This document shows positions 11,639 to 24,177 of a stretch of DNA of 64,000 nt, piece after piece. The notes beneath the pieces were generated by a model. The model ran no database searches, was not told where the DNA came from, and worked only from the letters and a program-made list of their open reading frames with translations. The stretch comes from Viscum album (lineage: Eukaryota; Streptophyta; Magnoliopsida; Santalales; Viscaceae): contig CAUJRU010000138.1 in NCBI GenBank assembly GCA_963277665.1, forward strand, positions 1 through 64,000, in the 5' to 3' direction. The translations under genes were made by a program, and so were the position numbers. Position 1 is the stretch's first letter. Each line of letters opens with the position of its first letter.

Positions 11639-13426
11639 GCCCCCACCACTCCCACCTTATTCACACTTTCAAGCCATTTGGCTCGGCCAACCTCTGCCCA
11701 AATACTCTCCCAAATTCCCCCTCTTACTCCTAGAATCATCACTTTGAGAAGAACTCTTCCCAAGGAAGCCTTTGGCTCAAATCCAAAAGAGTTACCCGAT
11801 TTTGAGGTAATGTCTTCTCTAATGTTGTTTTGTTTTATTTTTCTTCTCCAACCCCCTAAACTCTTTTTATTCATTTATTTTGTAACACCACCAGTATCCT
11901 CAATATACTAGGATGTTGTTATAATAAGGATTCGAGCTACACTTACACACACCTACATCTAATGGTTAAAGAACATACAGTTTCTGTGGATGGAGAATTT
12001 CTGCCTCACGAAACGATGATTGTTCAACACTCATATAACACCTTAAAAGGTGGCCATTAAGATGTCACTATTTTTATATATGATATATAATATGTTTATG
12101 TTTTACTTATGCTTCTGTATTTCTCATTTATGGCATACTTTATGATTTCCATTATGGGTAAAAAGCGATACCTTCATTTTAGTAAGTGCGGACTACCGCC
12201 CCCTCAATGTGATTTGAATCGTTAATGCCATATGTGGGATGTATAAAGGATGGAGTAAATGGTATTATACACTATATTATACTGGAATTATATTATACAT
12301 TTATATCATTATGATTTCATTCCATTAAATTTGAAATTGAAATTAAAGTAGCGTTCATGCGTACGTACGGCTTACCGTCTCCATGAACTGTGCATTTCAT
12401 TTCTTACCTCTAAATGTTACGTAATATTATAAATGAATGTATATACTGGATATATAAGATATATATATGACATCTAAATCATGAATATAATTCTAGAGAC
12501 AATGGATATTATACCACATAAACAACTTGTAATTATAAGAAGTTTATTGTTGACTCAAGGACCAAAGATCGACAAAACGACCGTTATTAACTTAAATAAT
12601 TACATAATTTTCATATCATTGTAATAAGTGATATAATAAGGATAATGAAATTTAAAATGGTTCTTAATAAGGTATATATTAACTCTAGTTTATTATTCAG
12701 GAGGTTAAAGAACGGTTGAGTCAAGTCAGACACGAGGTAAGGGAACTTCTTAACCCAATTTCTATTCTTTGGGTTAATCTCCTACTTTCAAATTATGTCA
12801 TGATATTATTATGTCCTATCTTGTATTTTTTTAAATTATTTATGTGTAAGTATATTGAATACACATAATAGACCTACTTTATAAAAAATGATCTTTTTAA
12901 GGAATTCGTCTCAATCCCCTTTCATTGAGGCATATTTGGTTTTATACACAGCTTTCTTTTATACGGTGTATAAACCCCTTTGACTTTTGCGTTTATTCAA
13001 AAGGAATCTTTTTTATACGAAGCGTTTTGCTAAACGACAAAAGGGAATGTTTTTCTTTCCGTACTTATGCGGTGACAACGACTTCTCTACCGCCGTGACC
13101 ATTATTTGAGTTTCGGCTTCCTCTACAAGCCATCATTTTTTTTAATGAAAAATAAATACAATGTTTTAACTTTCTTTTATTTTGGTATTGAAAATGGTTT
13201 TGAGAGTGTTTTTATTATATCAATGTATTGTATTGATATCTTGTGATTGAAATGTGGAAATGTTATGTTTCCTTTATGCATTTTTATGTGACACGATTAT
13301 GTTATGGTTTATGATATGTTTTAACCTATTCCTATGAGGAATGTATTGGACTTAATAAGTGACGGGTGGAGCCCGCTATTGCTCCTCGATGCATCGGTAG
13401 GTCTAATGAGACAACTAGACGTGGAA

Positions 13427-13503
13427 TTGGCCGAGGCCCTGACCCAATTTGATTTATGGTTTTGGCCGAGGCCTTAATCATTTTAGACGTCTTGGCCGAG
13501 GCC
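13427..13503 (+). repeat. Triple TTGGCCGAGGCC motif, 3' LTR copy
   Basis: Exact copies start at 13427, 13462 and 13492 with the same spacing as in the 5' LTR. All three cores are untouched although the flanking bases have changed. Confidence 0.7.
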
Positions 13504-14030
13504 TTGACAAAATGTTTTAGAATGTCTTGCATTATACATTCCCTCATTATGAAAGTGGTTATTGGTATTGCATGTGATTATTCGACTAGTATAATATCTA
13601 TGTGAGTAAGTAAATGGCATTATTTAATTTTATTTTTGCCATATTATGCGGAAGTTCAAGTTTAAAAAACGCTTTTGTTGTAGTTATTCATTGCCTTAAA
13701 TGTTAATGTTTATTTATGAAAGCTTCCGCAATATTGTTATCCTTACTGAGCATCTGAGCTCACCCCTTTCAATGTTTTAATATTTTCCAGGATGTGAAGA
13801 AATATTTTATGAATGACCTGCAGGGATTGTTAGAAGAGGATATGAGTGTGGACTATGGAGACTTTTTATTTGTAGTTTTTCACTTTATGATGTAATGTAA
13901 CGTTTACGAATGTATCTAGTGTTTCCAAGGCTACTAAACTAATCGGTCTTTCGAGACTTGATCTTTTGTGATCATGCCAATGTTACGAAGTAATGCAACG
14001 ACTCCGGGTAGCTGGGGTCGGGGCGTTACA

Positions 14031-14035
14031 CTATA
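14031..14035 (+). other. Target-site duplication, right copy (CTATA)
   Basis: Identical to 3891-3895. Element A sequence resumes directly after it. Confidence 0.95.
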
Positions 14036-14458
14036 GATCAATTAAATATAAAATTTCTGTGATATTTTCATTGAAAATAGATACATTTTCCTTAATAAAT
14101 TAAGATAATGAATTTGGTAAAAACTCATTGAAGAGGTATTAAGAACCCAATGATTTATATAAACCCTTGTGTAATTATTTTTGAAATTTTCTCTCCTGAA
14201 AATCTTTTTGATGGATCCATAGTGTAGTTTTGTATTATTATGGGTATCGATTAGATTTTATGTTATCATGATAATAGGTTTTTTATAAAATAAGATGTTT
14301 TATTCAATTTTTTATGAGATTATATTTCTATATAATATTGATTTCATTAATTTGGTAACATATTAAGAATATATTAATATTATTAAAACTTATTTGGTGA
14401 ATGTTCTAAAATTTATATTTTTTAAAATAGGGGAACAATTAAAATTAAACATGTGTTT

Positions 14459-15770
14459 GTAGTGAATGATTTTCTAGATGTTTTAATTGATTATAAGAAT
14501 GATGTAACTCATGGTTTGGATGTCAACTTCCCAATTAACTTTTTTTATACACATAATTTTAATTAAATTAATCAATATAAAATTGATTTAGTGGATATAT
14601 TCATTTTATAAAATAAATTACATCAATTATTTAATAAGGGTTTCATTCACCATTTCACTTGATTGTGGATTCATGTTTTTCTGTTAAGATGCGTGTTGGT
14701 TCTTTGAGGAATCACATTGATTATCATGATACCATTGAAATTATTATTAATAATATGTATGTGCCCCCTATTATTGATGAATTTTTATATAATCTCAAGC
14801 TAACATAGAATTTTACATGTATATACCTCTGTATAACTATAATTTTATTACATTAAAGTATACAGTTTGAGTACATTATTTTGAACATTTTATATCTATT
14901 ATGAGTTTTTGGTTATTCTCATTGGGTTAGAGAATGTACCCTATCTATATATGGTTCAAATAAATATATTTCTTTATGAGTATATGATAAATTTATGTTG
15001 GTTTCTATTGATGATAACTTTTTATTTTATTAATTTAATGTAGGGCATATATAAATTTAAGGTTTTTCGACACAGACATAATGGAAAAAAATTATTTCAA
15101 AAAAAATTAATGTGAGTTCAGGTAGTAGAATATTAAATTACTTGGGAATATTATAACTAAATAACATATAAGATTTTTTCATACTAAAAATTATGTACAT
15201 GAATAATAGGTAATAAGTGATAATATCCCAAATATATGATGTTTTTATGGACTAGTGTGTTATTAGAGGTTTTGTATTAAAAAATAGTTTTTGTTAGATA
15301 ACACACTAACCATGTTAATTAGAAATTGAGGAAGAATCATTTAAAAAAACTACTGTGATGACAATTTTTAAAATTTTTAATGACTATTGGTTAAAACTCT
15401 TGCATTTCCTTTCCATAAAGAAAAATGAAATATGGTATTTATAGTGATAATTTATTGAATGGAGTTTTTTTTATGAAAATCATTGGTAAATAGCATATGC
15501 ATTGTGCTAGTTAAACCCCCAGTGGAAAAAATTTCTTGCACATGATCTTTAACATACAATGGTATAATGTTCATTAAAAATTTATGGTATCATTTATGTA
15601 GGGTGGAATTATATATATATATCATAATATATAAAATTATATATTAAATCATAGAGTGTTTTATATGAGTTAGATAATATTGTTGGAATTGACAGGGTAT
15701 TAAGAATCTATGAATCAATATCTTCCATATAGTGAAATCATGACAGAATATTATTTGACTCAAAAGTGTA
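14459..15770 (+). pseudogene. Relic reverse transcriptase and RNase H of gypsy element A
   Basis: This is the continuation of A's pol after the gag-only insertion. The linker before reverse transcriptase is readable at 14459 (VVNDFLDV, in relatives V-x-E-F-x-D-V-F-P). LNKGFI follows near 14630. The palm segment GSLRNHIDY (14698-14724) corresponds to G-x-x-R-x-C-(I/V)-D-Y, and YVPPIIDEF to YPLPRIDDLF. YEFLV and a decayed FGLTNAP lie near 14900-14940. The catalytic IDD survives at 15007-15015, in another frame. RNase H follows, with FLWTS near 15245, EKISCT near 15525 and a decayed LKIWRHYLYGV near 15585. The tail of the RH-integrase linker ends near 15770. Stops and frameshifts are frequent, and the integrase core is missing. 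Confidence 0.7.
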
Positions 15771-16180
15771 ATACATCATTTACCATGGATTATGTGTAAC
15801 ATGTTCCTATATTTAATTATTTAATTAAATTATAAATATAATTTTCCTATCAAAATGAATGATTTTATTTTTGGATCATATATTAATAAAATATTATTTA
15901 TTGGAATACATTATGTATTCTTATATGTTATATTTTTTCTAGTTAAGTGATTTAATAATAGTTAAGAGTGTATAAAAAAGAAGATTCACTATAATGAAGA
16001 AAAGATAATTTTGTTTCTTGATCATATAGTATTGATTTTTCTAAATATACTGAATTCGGTAGATCATTATTTATAGAAAATAAGGTGACTCGTGAAGGAA
16101 TAATAGGAAAATGAATAACTATAAAGCAAAAATATCACCATATATATCAATAAATAAAATTATACGTATGAAATTACATT
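15771..16180 (+). other. Deleted integrase region of element A
   Basis: Only about 400 bases separate RNase H from the polypurine tract, far too few for integrase. A short reading near 16065-16110 (IENKVTREG) resembles the C-terminal pol tail R-N-K-x-I-x-x-V-K-V, so the integrase core was probably deleted. Weak evidence. Confidence 0.3.
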
Positions 16181-16194
16181 CGTGGGTAGGGTAA
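16181..16194 (+). other. Polypurine tract of element A
   Basis: CGTGGGTAGGGTAA directly precedes TGTAATC. The placement and sequence resemble GTGGGGAGAA-TGTAACACC in gypsy relatives. Confidence 0.5.
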
Positions 16195-19100
16195 TGTAAT
16201 CAATAGTGTGTTTTTATATTATTATACAATATTATATTTTATTTGTGATAATTATGTTTATTCACATTAATTTTTGATATTAAATAATTTTACCAATTAT
16301 TTTCAATTATTGAATAAATATTTAACTTTTCATTTTGAAATATATGAAATTTTAATTCTAACTATATTATTTTAAATGTGTTATTGTTTGGATTAACAAT
16401 TTTAATTAAAAATTTTATAATATAATTTTTATCAATAGAACTACATGTTCGAATTCATCATATCAAAATTATCTAATGTGGGAAATTTTATCATAAATAG
16501 TCAGTTATTAGGTGATTTGTTGATAGCATAGTGTTCTCAAATAAAATAAGAATTCATTTAATTATGTATTTAGAAGGATAAATTTTATTTTTTTATATTT
16601 AATGACCCAAAAATCTCGTGTATATATTCATAAATAAATAGATTTCATGTGAATCTATATTATAGATGATATTGGTTACAATCCATTTTTTCACATAAAA
16701 TGTATTATTTTAAAACTGTTTTTCATAGTGTTAGGAATACGTATATAAAAATAAATTTTTACCACATGTATTTAAATTAATATTCACAATTGTATTATGT
16801 TTTTAAAATAAAAATGATCAAATTGTTTAGTATATAATTTAAATTTTTCGAACAACAATTACCATCAATGATAAAAAAATTTCCCTGCTGTAAAGGATAA
16901 TCATGTTAAATATAGTTAAAACTATGTCATAAGTACATGTGATCTTATATTTAGTTTGAAAAGATTAGTAAATTATCTAAACATATTATCCCAGATTTAG
17001 AAAATGTCCATTTATGTTCTGATTGACATTATTATGAAATTTATTATATAGTATGAATTCAAGTATTTATAAGAATTTTACTCCCCTCGCTAATAAAAAA
17101 ATCAATTCACTACCTCATGTCTTTACGAAAATTGAGTAACATAGATTGATCAATCCCAAAAAATACCCCTCCAAATATCTCTTTGATATATTTTAGGTTA
17201 TGTTATTCTAAAAAAACCAATAAAATATTTCTTATAGAGAATATTAATTAAAGATATTAACATAAAAAATAATAGTCTTAATCATGTTCCTTCAAGTATC
17301 ATTCACCCCCATTCACCAAATTCAATGTAAATTAAAAAAAAATTAATATGATGAAATAAATTAAATTAAAATTATAATAATTTATTTTGGTTATATAAAA
17401 CCAATTAATTGCATTCTTCTCATCCAATAGAAATTGATATCATTGGTTTTGTTACAAGTAGACAACCACCTTAATTAATTAAATATTTCAATTTTCATCA
17501 CATACATACAATACTAATTATAGAAATATATTTAATAAATTTATATTAAATTTGTAACATGATTATGTGTTTTAGGTGGTAAATTAGTCATCCTACAAAG
17601 AAATATTAATAATAAATTGTCATCATATGATTTAATCACTGTAAATGGGCATACTAAGACATATTGAACTTAATATCTCCATACAATTCTATTTAATTAA
17701 TATTATTCATCTAAATCATTTATAATTTGATATATCACTTTATAAATCTGAAATTTTTATACTAATTTAAATGTTACATTATTAATATAAAATATTATTT
17801 ATACCCATTCAATTGATATAACGGGTTATAGTTTATGTTGGTTTTTCTATCTATGTGACTAATGTTATATTTTTTATGTCACAGTTGATTATTAAAACTA
17901 ATATACTGATATTAGTCAATAAGAATGATATATTTAAATTTTTAGTGATTAATTAATTTTTAAATATCAATTATAACTATAGGATTAAATGATCATAATC
18001 ATGGTTATTTTAGACCATTAAAACAAGAATTCCATAGAATATTCCTAGATATGTTGCTATATAAAAAATTGTTGTGCTATATTTTTTTCAAGAATGATAT
18101 AAAAACAACTCATTTTCACATATATAAAATAAGGATCCATTATAAATTGAATTTTTTCCATAATTAGGACATCGATGAATTATTAGATATTATAAATCGA
18201 TCAACCTCAAACTATCAAATGCAAATTATACTGCTTTTGTAAATGATTTAGACATTATAATAATTGATGTAAAACATTTTTGGGAAAAAATTTCAAATTC
18301 ATAACGCTAATATGTGTGAATTAGTGTAGGATCTATTTTAGATATACATATCCACTTATCACATCTAAAACATTAAACAATTGTTATCTTGATTTTCTAT
18401 TTATGTTAACTCGCTATCATTATTTTGTAAACATGCACACATAATGTAGATGTGACATTTATAGTGTTATCCATTATATAATAAATAATAGTCTGTTGTT
18501 AAATCTAGAAGCAATACATGACCATGTGTACAACTATAATTATTTTCATATTATATTTTTTGGATAAAAAACTCTTGAACCTTATTTGCGGGGCCCCACA
18601 CTCAAGAGGGGGGATTGAAAATAATCATGTATTTCATGAAATGTTATAGCCTTCACCAACATAAAACTTCACATTGGATATTTATACATACATTATATAC
18701 AGTATTCAAATTTATCAAGTTAATTTGAAAAACAATATGGTCCACCAAAAGATGTGACTTCTATTTAATTTCACGGCGTTATAATGTAATTCTCCTCTTT
18801 TTATCTTAAAGGAATTATAGCTAAATAGAAATTATCATTCTTATTCTCCCATATAAATCATATTTCATTAAATATTCACAACCGAAAGTGCCGGTGATAC
18901 AAATATCATATATTATTTCTATGAAAACCAATCTATACAACAATATTCTCTTATCCACTCATTTATGCTTATTATTCCCTTAAAAATAGATATAAAAACT
19001 CCTTTTATCATCAATATCATTTATTCAGTTAACAAAAATTACACTATATCTTTTTCTTATTATATTCTTCTTTATTCTTCATCATCACAAGAAAGACAAT

Positions 19101-19390
19101 ACTAGATCACTTCTTCACCATCCATCAGTTTAGGAAGTACATTAATGATGAAATCCAGGTCTCAATATTCATTTTTTGATTCTAGTCAAAAAAAATTATA
19201 TTGTTATATCATATCGTTAACACAATTCATCTTTTAAAAACTTCTTTATAGTGATTTAGAAATAGTTATAATAGAAACATAAATTATATTCTCTTCACTC
19301 TACCTTACCCATTCAATTATTTATAAAACCACATAAATAATAATTTTAAATTAACCATTCTTATGATAAATTAGATCCTCTGGGGTCTTT
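16195..19390 (+). repeat. Probable 3' LTR of element A
   Basis: It starts TGTAATC after a polypurine tract. The stretch 17015-17070 (TTTATTATATAGTATGAATTC, then TATTTATAAGAATTTTAC) matches 105-160 of the 5' LTR closely, and ACAAGTAGACAACCACC near 17450 corresponds to GGACTACTGCATCC at 528. The end, CTCTGGGGTCTTTGG near 19378-19392, matches the LTR end AGCTGGGGTCGGGG of the related gag-only element. A GC island at 18580-18620 and a second TATA-like start at about 18990 do not fit the LTR and may be a further insertion. Boundaries are approximate. Confidence 0.45.
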
Positions 19391-22027
19391 GGTAACACCC
19401 CTTGACCAGATCCACGTTTCTGAACAACGATTTTATTTTAATAAAAAATACTCATTAACTACATCATAACTACATCCATTTATTATCATTTTTCATTTTC
19501 CTTCAAATATCTCAATAATATATTTCATCCTATTATTAACTATTTTGATTCATAATTCCTAAAATGTATAAGAAAAATGATTTTGGATTATATCTTTAAA
19601 AAACCCCACCACCATTTTTCTTACCATGATATACATTATATATATTTCTCTATTAATATAGTTATATTTTTTATTTAATTGGACATGGATTCTCAATTTT
19701 CTAACTCTTCAATGTTAACTCTAAAATCTATTGGTTAATTTTAGAACAGATGCATGCTTCAGATACGATCATTGTAACACATTTTAGTTAATAATCACAT
19801 TGTTTAATCTATTATCATAATTAAATATTACATATCAAGATTTAAAAATACATTAATTTTCATATAAGTAATATTGACCATGAATCAATATTTTTCTTCA
19901 TTATTGTATGCTCTTCAATGAATTATATAACATTACAACACAAATCTATCATAATTATTCATTGTTGTATTCATGAAAAATACATGAAGATTCTATATGA
20001 GGGATTTAATTATCAAACAAAGTATCATCATAATTTTATATATTTGATACATATGACTTTAATCTTCATAAAATTCATATCATTAATGGTTTTTATGAAT
20101 CTTATTTTTCATATGGTAAGAAAACCTTCTAGTTTGATATGGACACACATGTTTCTCTGATAACATTCATCAATTTAATTTTTCATTCATGTGTATATTT
20201 TAACTCTTACTCATGCATGTAATGAATTTCAACATTTTATTCTCAAATGAATAATTATTTTATAGAGACCAATTATCTTATATCTTTATGTGTCATGTCT
20301 CTTATTTACTGTGTGAGGCTCATGATCATTTTTCTATTTCCACCGAAGTTCTATTTTTGATTCCTTCAAAACATTTTACCAATATTCTTCATGAATGATT
20401 TGTGTGAGCAGCATTATCATTGATGTTCCAATTGATATTGATATTCATGAAATTTATATGTTCACACAGGATAGAATATATATCTCACACATTAATGTTT
20501 CATGTTATAATCCCTTTTTAAAGAATAATGGTCAATTGTTCAAGGATGATACTCACAACCATATAGTGTTTCCCAAAACAAGGTAATGGTTGTTCAATAA
20601 TTGATGATTTCTTGATCATGATTTTTATCAATAAGATGGTTTGGTGTGGAAATAAATGGTGTATCCATTATAATTTACCAAAAAAACATATGGAATGGAT
20701 CACATACTTCCTATGTTTTAAAAAGCAGAGTAACAGACAATGCGTTCTGTGATCCCAATAGATGATCTAATTAACACGAACTTCATATTAACTCATGACC
20801 CACGACATCCAGAAAAATATGAGTATATAGTCATTGTCTGAACATCTACATCATCTACAACCATATTATCAATAATAATGGCACCTCTACATCAACTATG
20901 CACACCCAATGCAAGTAATATTACAAAATATACAGGTTTGTTGGATGGTAAATTGTCTCCTCCACATTATTATGGTCATATATCTGGGATCCCATATAGT
21001 TTTACAAATTTCCCACAAGTGTGGCTTACGTATTCCCATGTTGGGTTAATTAATGTTTTAACTAAACACTTATCAAAAATTTAAAAAATTACTTATATAT
21101 TCAAAACTTATATCCTCATAGAATATTTTACATGTTCTTCAAGAAATGAATTTACAATGAATTTATCAAAATTTCAATCACTTATTTATTTAATCTCTTT
21201 TTATTCATAGATTTGTTTAAATTATTTTAAAATCATTCCTTAATAATAAATATAACACCAATCATTTGGGATTAATAATTTCACCCATTATATATGGTTT
21301 CAATACCCCCATTAAATGATATTTTAGTATGTATTAATCAAAATTAATTCATATACCCTTTATATCCCTCTTATTAGTGTAATAAATATGAAACATGGGA
21401 AAAGAATAAAAATTAATTATTAAAATATTTTCAATAAATTATCGTAGTCTATGTCTATATGAACTAGGTTTAGTGTAGAATATAAGAGGATTTAATTTAG
21501 AAAAAAATTCCTTAACGAAATGAACTTGACAAAAAGTTTAACGAAAAGTAACATATATTATTCATGGGGTATCTGAATATTTTATTGAATGATTAATAAA
21601 TCTGTATAAAAAACAAATATAGTTTAACAAATATTTATATTTTTTCAATTACATCAATATATAATTCAATTAATTCTGGTATAAAGGTGGACTCAAATCC
21701 TAATTAATTATTTCCATATGTCATTAGTTAATATTTTTACAACAATAAGAATTTCATTTTGGTTTCCTAGGATGAGAGTGTTAACAAAAAAATAAAATTA
21801 CATCAAGAACATTCTATAAAAATTGAGATTCAAATGAAATGTTTTTTCTGTATGTTTATTCCTTATTCATTCAGTTATCTCATCAATATAGAGACACTCT
21901 TCATTATCTTTATATTTATATATCTATCAAATGGATATGATTTAGGATTTATATGTGGGTAACATTAAAAAATTGGACTTTATCAGGTTTTTTTTCTGGA
22001 AATGATTTCGAACACTATTATTTATAT
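19391..22027 (-). repeat. Tentative 3' LTR of minus-strand gypsy relic F
   Basis: Read on the minus strand, the left end is GATCTGGTCAAGGGGTGTTACC, which resembles the GGGGCGTTACA ends of gypsy LTRs here. The right end abuts a minus-strand polypurine tract. The strand reads pyrimidine-rich on the plus side, as do other minus-strand elements in the window. Small open frames (19918-20160, 20395-20586, 20878-21084) show no protein family. I see no gene in it. A partner LTR was not proven; part of 39600-39760 looks similar to 20870-20930. Confidence 0.3.
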
Positions 22028-22045
22028 TCTCCCCCTGAGATAATT
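22028..22045 (-). other. Minus-strand polypurine tract of relic F
   Basis: On the minus strand GAATTATCTCAGGGGGAGA leads into the presumed LTR. It is the densest purine run nearby and lies just after a decayed pol tail. It would mark the 3' LTR boundary of F. Confidence 0.4.
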
Positions 22046-22059
22046 CTTGACCAGCAATT

Positions 22060-23900
22060 CCCATAATTGTAAGCCCAAATAAAACCCACAAATAATAAAT
22101 AAAAAGGTTGCTATTTTTATTCTTAAATGTTAACATAATGGATGAGATGATTCTTAGAACCATGTTTCTTGATTTTATCTACTCTTCAAGATTGCACATA
22201 AAATATTCATTTTTCATTTCTCATGTGGAAGTATTTATTTCATTATAATATCTTCTTAATTAAATGATATATCAATTTTAATAAATAATACCATACAAAA
22301 AATATTTATTGATTATTCTTGTTCTATAAAAATTTTAAAACATCCTTTAGAATAATTTCGAGTCATTTTTTATATCCCATATTGATGTTTTTTAACACTA
22401 GGGTTGTTTTTTGGTGATAACCCCTCAATAAATAAGACTTATTCATCTTGAATTTATTATTCTCCATTAAATTATTCTTTTTGTTTTTCTTCAACTAAAA
22501 TTTTTTCTTTATCCAAATCTACTATCCAAATTTATAAAATATATATTTTCACTAGAATATTTCCTAGATTATCCTCATGGTTTCCCATTAGATACATTCT
22601 CACTTCAATTACATAAGATGTAGCACCCTCATGATGATTTTGATATACCTATATTTTACATGATAATTTTTCTGATTTATATCATATGAAAATTCACCCT
22701 TATTTTAAAACAATTTTATAGTATGATTATTTGAAAAAATTATCATATTGCAAGCCAATCTTGACTATTAATTATTCTCAGTTTTTCTTATCAACATTAT
22801 TCTCTTTAATAATTTTTGGGATGACTATGCACCATTTGATTGATCAAAACTATTTTAAATATTATTAATACTTTCACGAATTCTAAATCATTTTTTTGAA
22901 GTATACATATTACTCATTATATGTGGATGTATCATATTTATCTATGAATTCATTCCCCTAAAAATGTTATTTCAATGAACTGAATAATTCAAAGGGTTGT
23001 AGAAAACCCCAATTTATTATGACCAAACCTATTTCCTCACTATCATTTATCCAAAAACCATGAATTTATTTCTCTACTATATGATGTTTTTATTTCTTCT
23101 CAACCACTTTTGGGGTTATTCATAGTGACAAATATTCCATTTTTATTCTTTTATCTATCATGGAGGGGGTTGTTTCATTCTTCCAATTTTTATCCATCAA
23201 TATTGGTACCGATTGTTTTAAAGCATGATATTTTCATTAAATCATATCTAAATAAATTATTAATAAAATTATATGAATGGTATGTATTTAATTAACGATT
23301 TTTAGAGTGATAGTCATATAATATCCTAATCTTATTTCCAAAAAATAGAGGATTTTTTACATCATAACCCATTCCAGAACAATGTGTTCATATAGTATCA
23401 TTTTCTTCATTTTTTCATTAATCAAAATTTTTCACTTATATATTGTATAATTTCATATCCAATTATAAACACAACATAATGATAGATGTATATTTATATT
23501 CAATCAATGACAATTTATATTTTTAATATTTATTTGTCCATAATAGTTATTCTTCTTGATTTATAAATTCATCTTGAAACAATGTTTTACGATCGTTCAT
23601 CCTTTTTTATTTGACCCCCCAACTATGAATTCTTAACATAAATTATTTTCATCATACTTATTTGAATTACAAGTATCTTGTTTATTAATTCAATGGTGAC
23701 CGCAACATTTAAGTGGATTGTGATAAGACACTTCCTATCTAATCTGGAGTATCTTCCCATGTGATCCATATTCATAAATTATTTCTATTCAACATATTTA
23801 TAGTGTTTTAGAAAGGATAATATTTTTTCTTAAAAATTCTCATTCTGGATATCTGACTCACCTTCATGATATGATTTCTCATCATGAATGATTTTAAAAA
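22060..23900 (-). pseudogene. Relic integrase half of minus-strand gypsy element F
   Basis: This is a very decayed minus-strand reading of gypsy integrase. Around 23650-23800 the translation HMGRYSRLD, followed by ELINKILVI, lines up with the integrase zinc-binding segment H-G-x-R-Y-S-x-H-P-G and E-F-V-S-x-C-L-x-C. Near 22660 QKNYHVKYRY resembles Q-K-S-Y-A-D-x-R-R before the C-terminal domain. Near 22205-22250 TST-EMKNE resembles the chromodomain-like A-T-W-E-x-E-D-E. Every ligand Cys is lost. Individual matches are weak; their order and strand are what support the call. The first part of pol is displaced to about 37500-38800. Confidence 0.35.
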
Positions 23901-24177
23901 TCTTAAAAATAAAAAAATAAGTTTATAGTTGGAAAACAATTAAAAATATATTTTAATTTATTTATTTAAATTTCATTTGAAAATATATACCTATGATTAT
24001 ACAAATTGATTATTTTATCTTTATGAGGATTCATTTTACATAAATTTTTACATTTTATAATATAAATTCAATTCCATGATCCTTTTGATGTAAAAAATAT
24101 TATCCAACTTCTTGGTAATAAATTAAACCACTAATTTTTATCTTTATATTCATACATTATCTTCATTAATTTCATGG

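Larger units (their letters stand above)
3896..14030 (+). mobile_element. Complete gag-only (TR-GAG type) gypsy LTR retrotransposon
   Basis: This non-autonomous element is 10,135 bp long. It has two LTRs (3758 and 3757 bp), a 2.6-kb interior, a primer site, one open gag, a polypurine tract and exact 5-bp target duplications. The interior has no room for pol and shows no reverse transcriptase, RNase H or integrase signature. Known plant groups with this design are TR-GAGs (long repeats plus gag) and LARDs (no gag). The gag type and long TGTAACACC LTRs suggest the Tekay/Del-like chromovirus side of Ty3/gypsy, but that lineage call is inference. The two LTRs differ at about 3-5% of positions in the parts compared by eye, so it is much younger than the surrounding relics. 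It lies inside element A, between its gag and reverse transcriptase relics. Confidence 0.93.
10274..14030 (+). repeat. 3' LTR of the gag-only element
   Basis: Colinear with 3896-7653 throughout, with scattered substitutions and a few one-base indels. It keeps the TATA box (11631-11638), the triple GGCCGAGGCC motif and the same ends. Polyadenylation of the element's RNA should occur here, but I could not assign a site. Open frames at 11464-11911 (both strands) and 13332-13547 are not conserved as proteins between the two LTRs. Confidence 0.95.

Noticed and set aside
11542..11874. 110-codon minus-strand open frame in the young 3' LTR
   Set aside because: Overlaps plus-strand frames at the promoter and leader. 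The 5' LTR copy carries substitutions without a matching frame.
20878..21084. 68-codon open frame beginning MAPLHQL, resembling the RT motif YRMAP
   Set aside because: No RT sequence follows, and the strand and surroundings fit an LTR instead.
22028..22163. 73-codon minus-strand frame (to 21942) as a membrane protein
   Set aside because: It runs through a polypurine tract and an LTR boundary, and its hydrophobic look comes from AT-rich codons.
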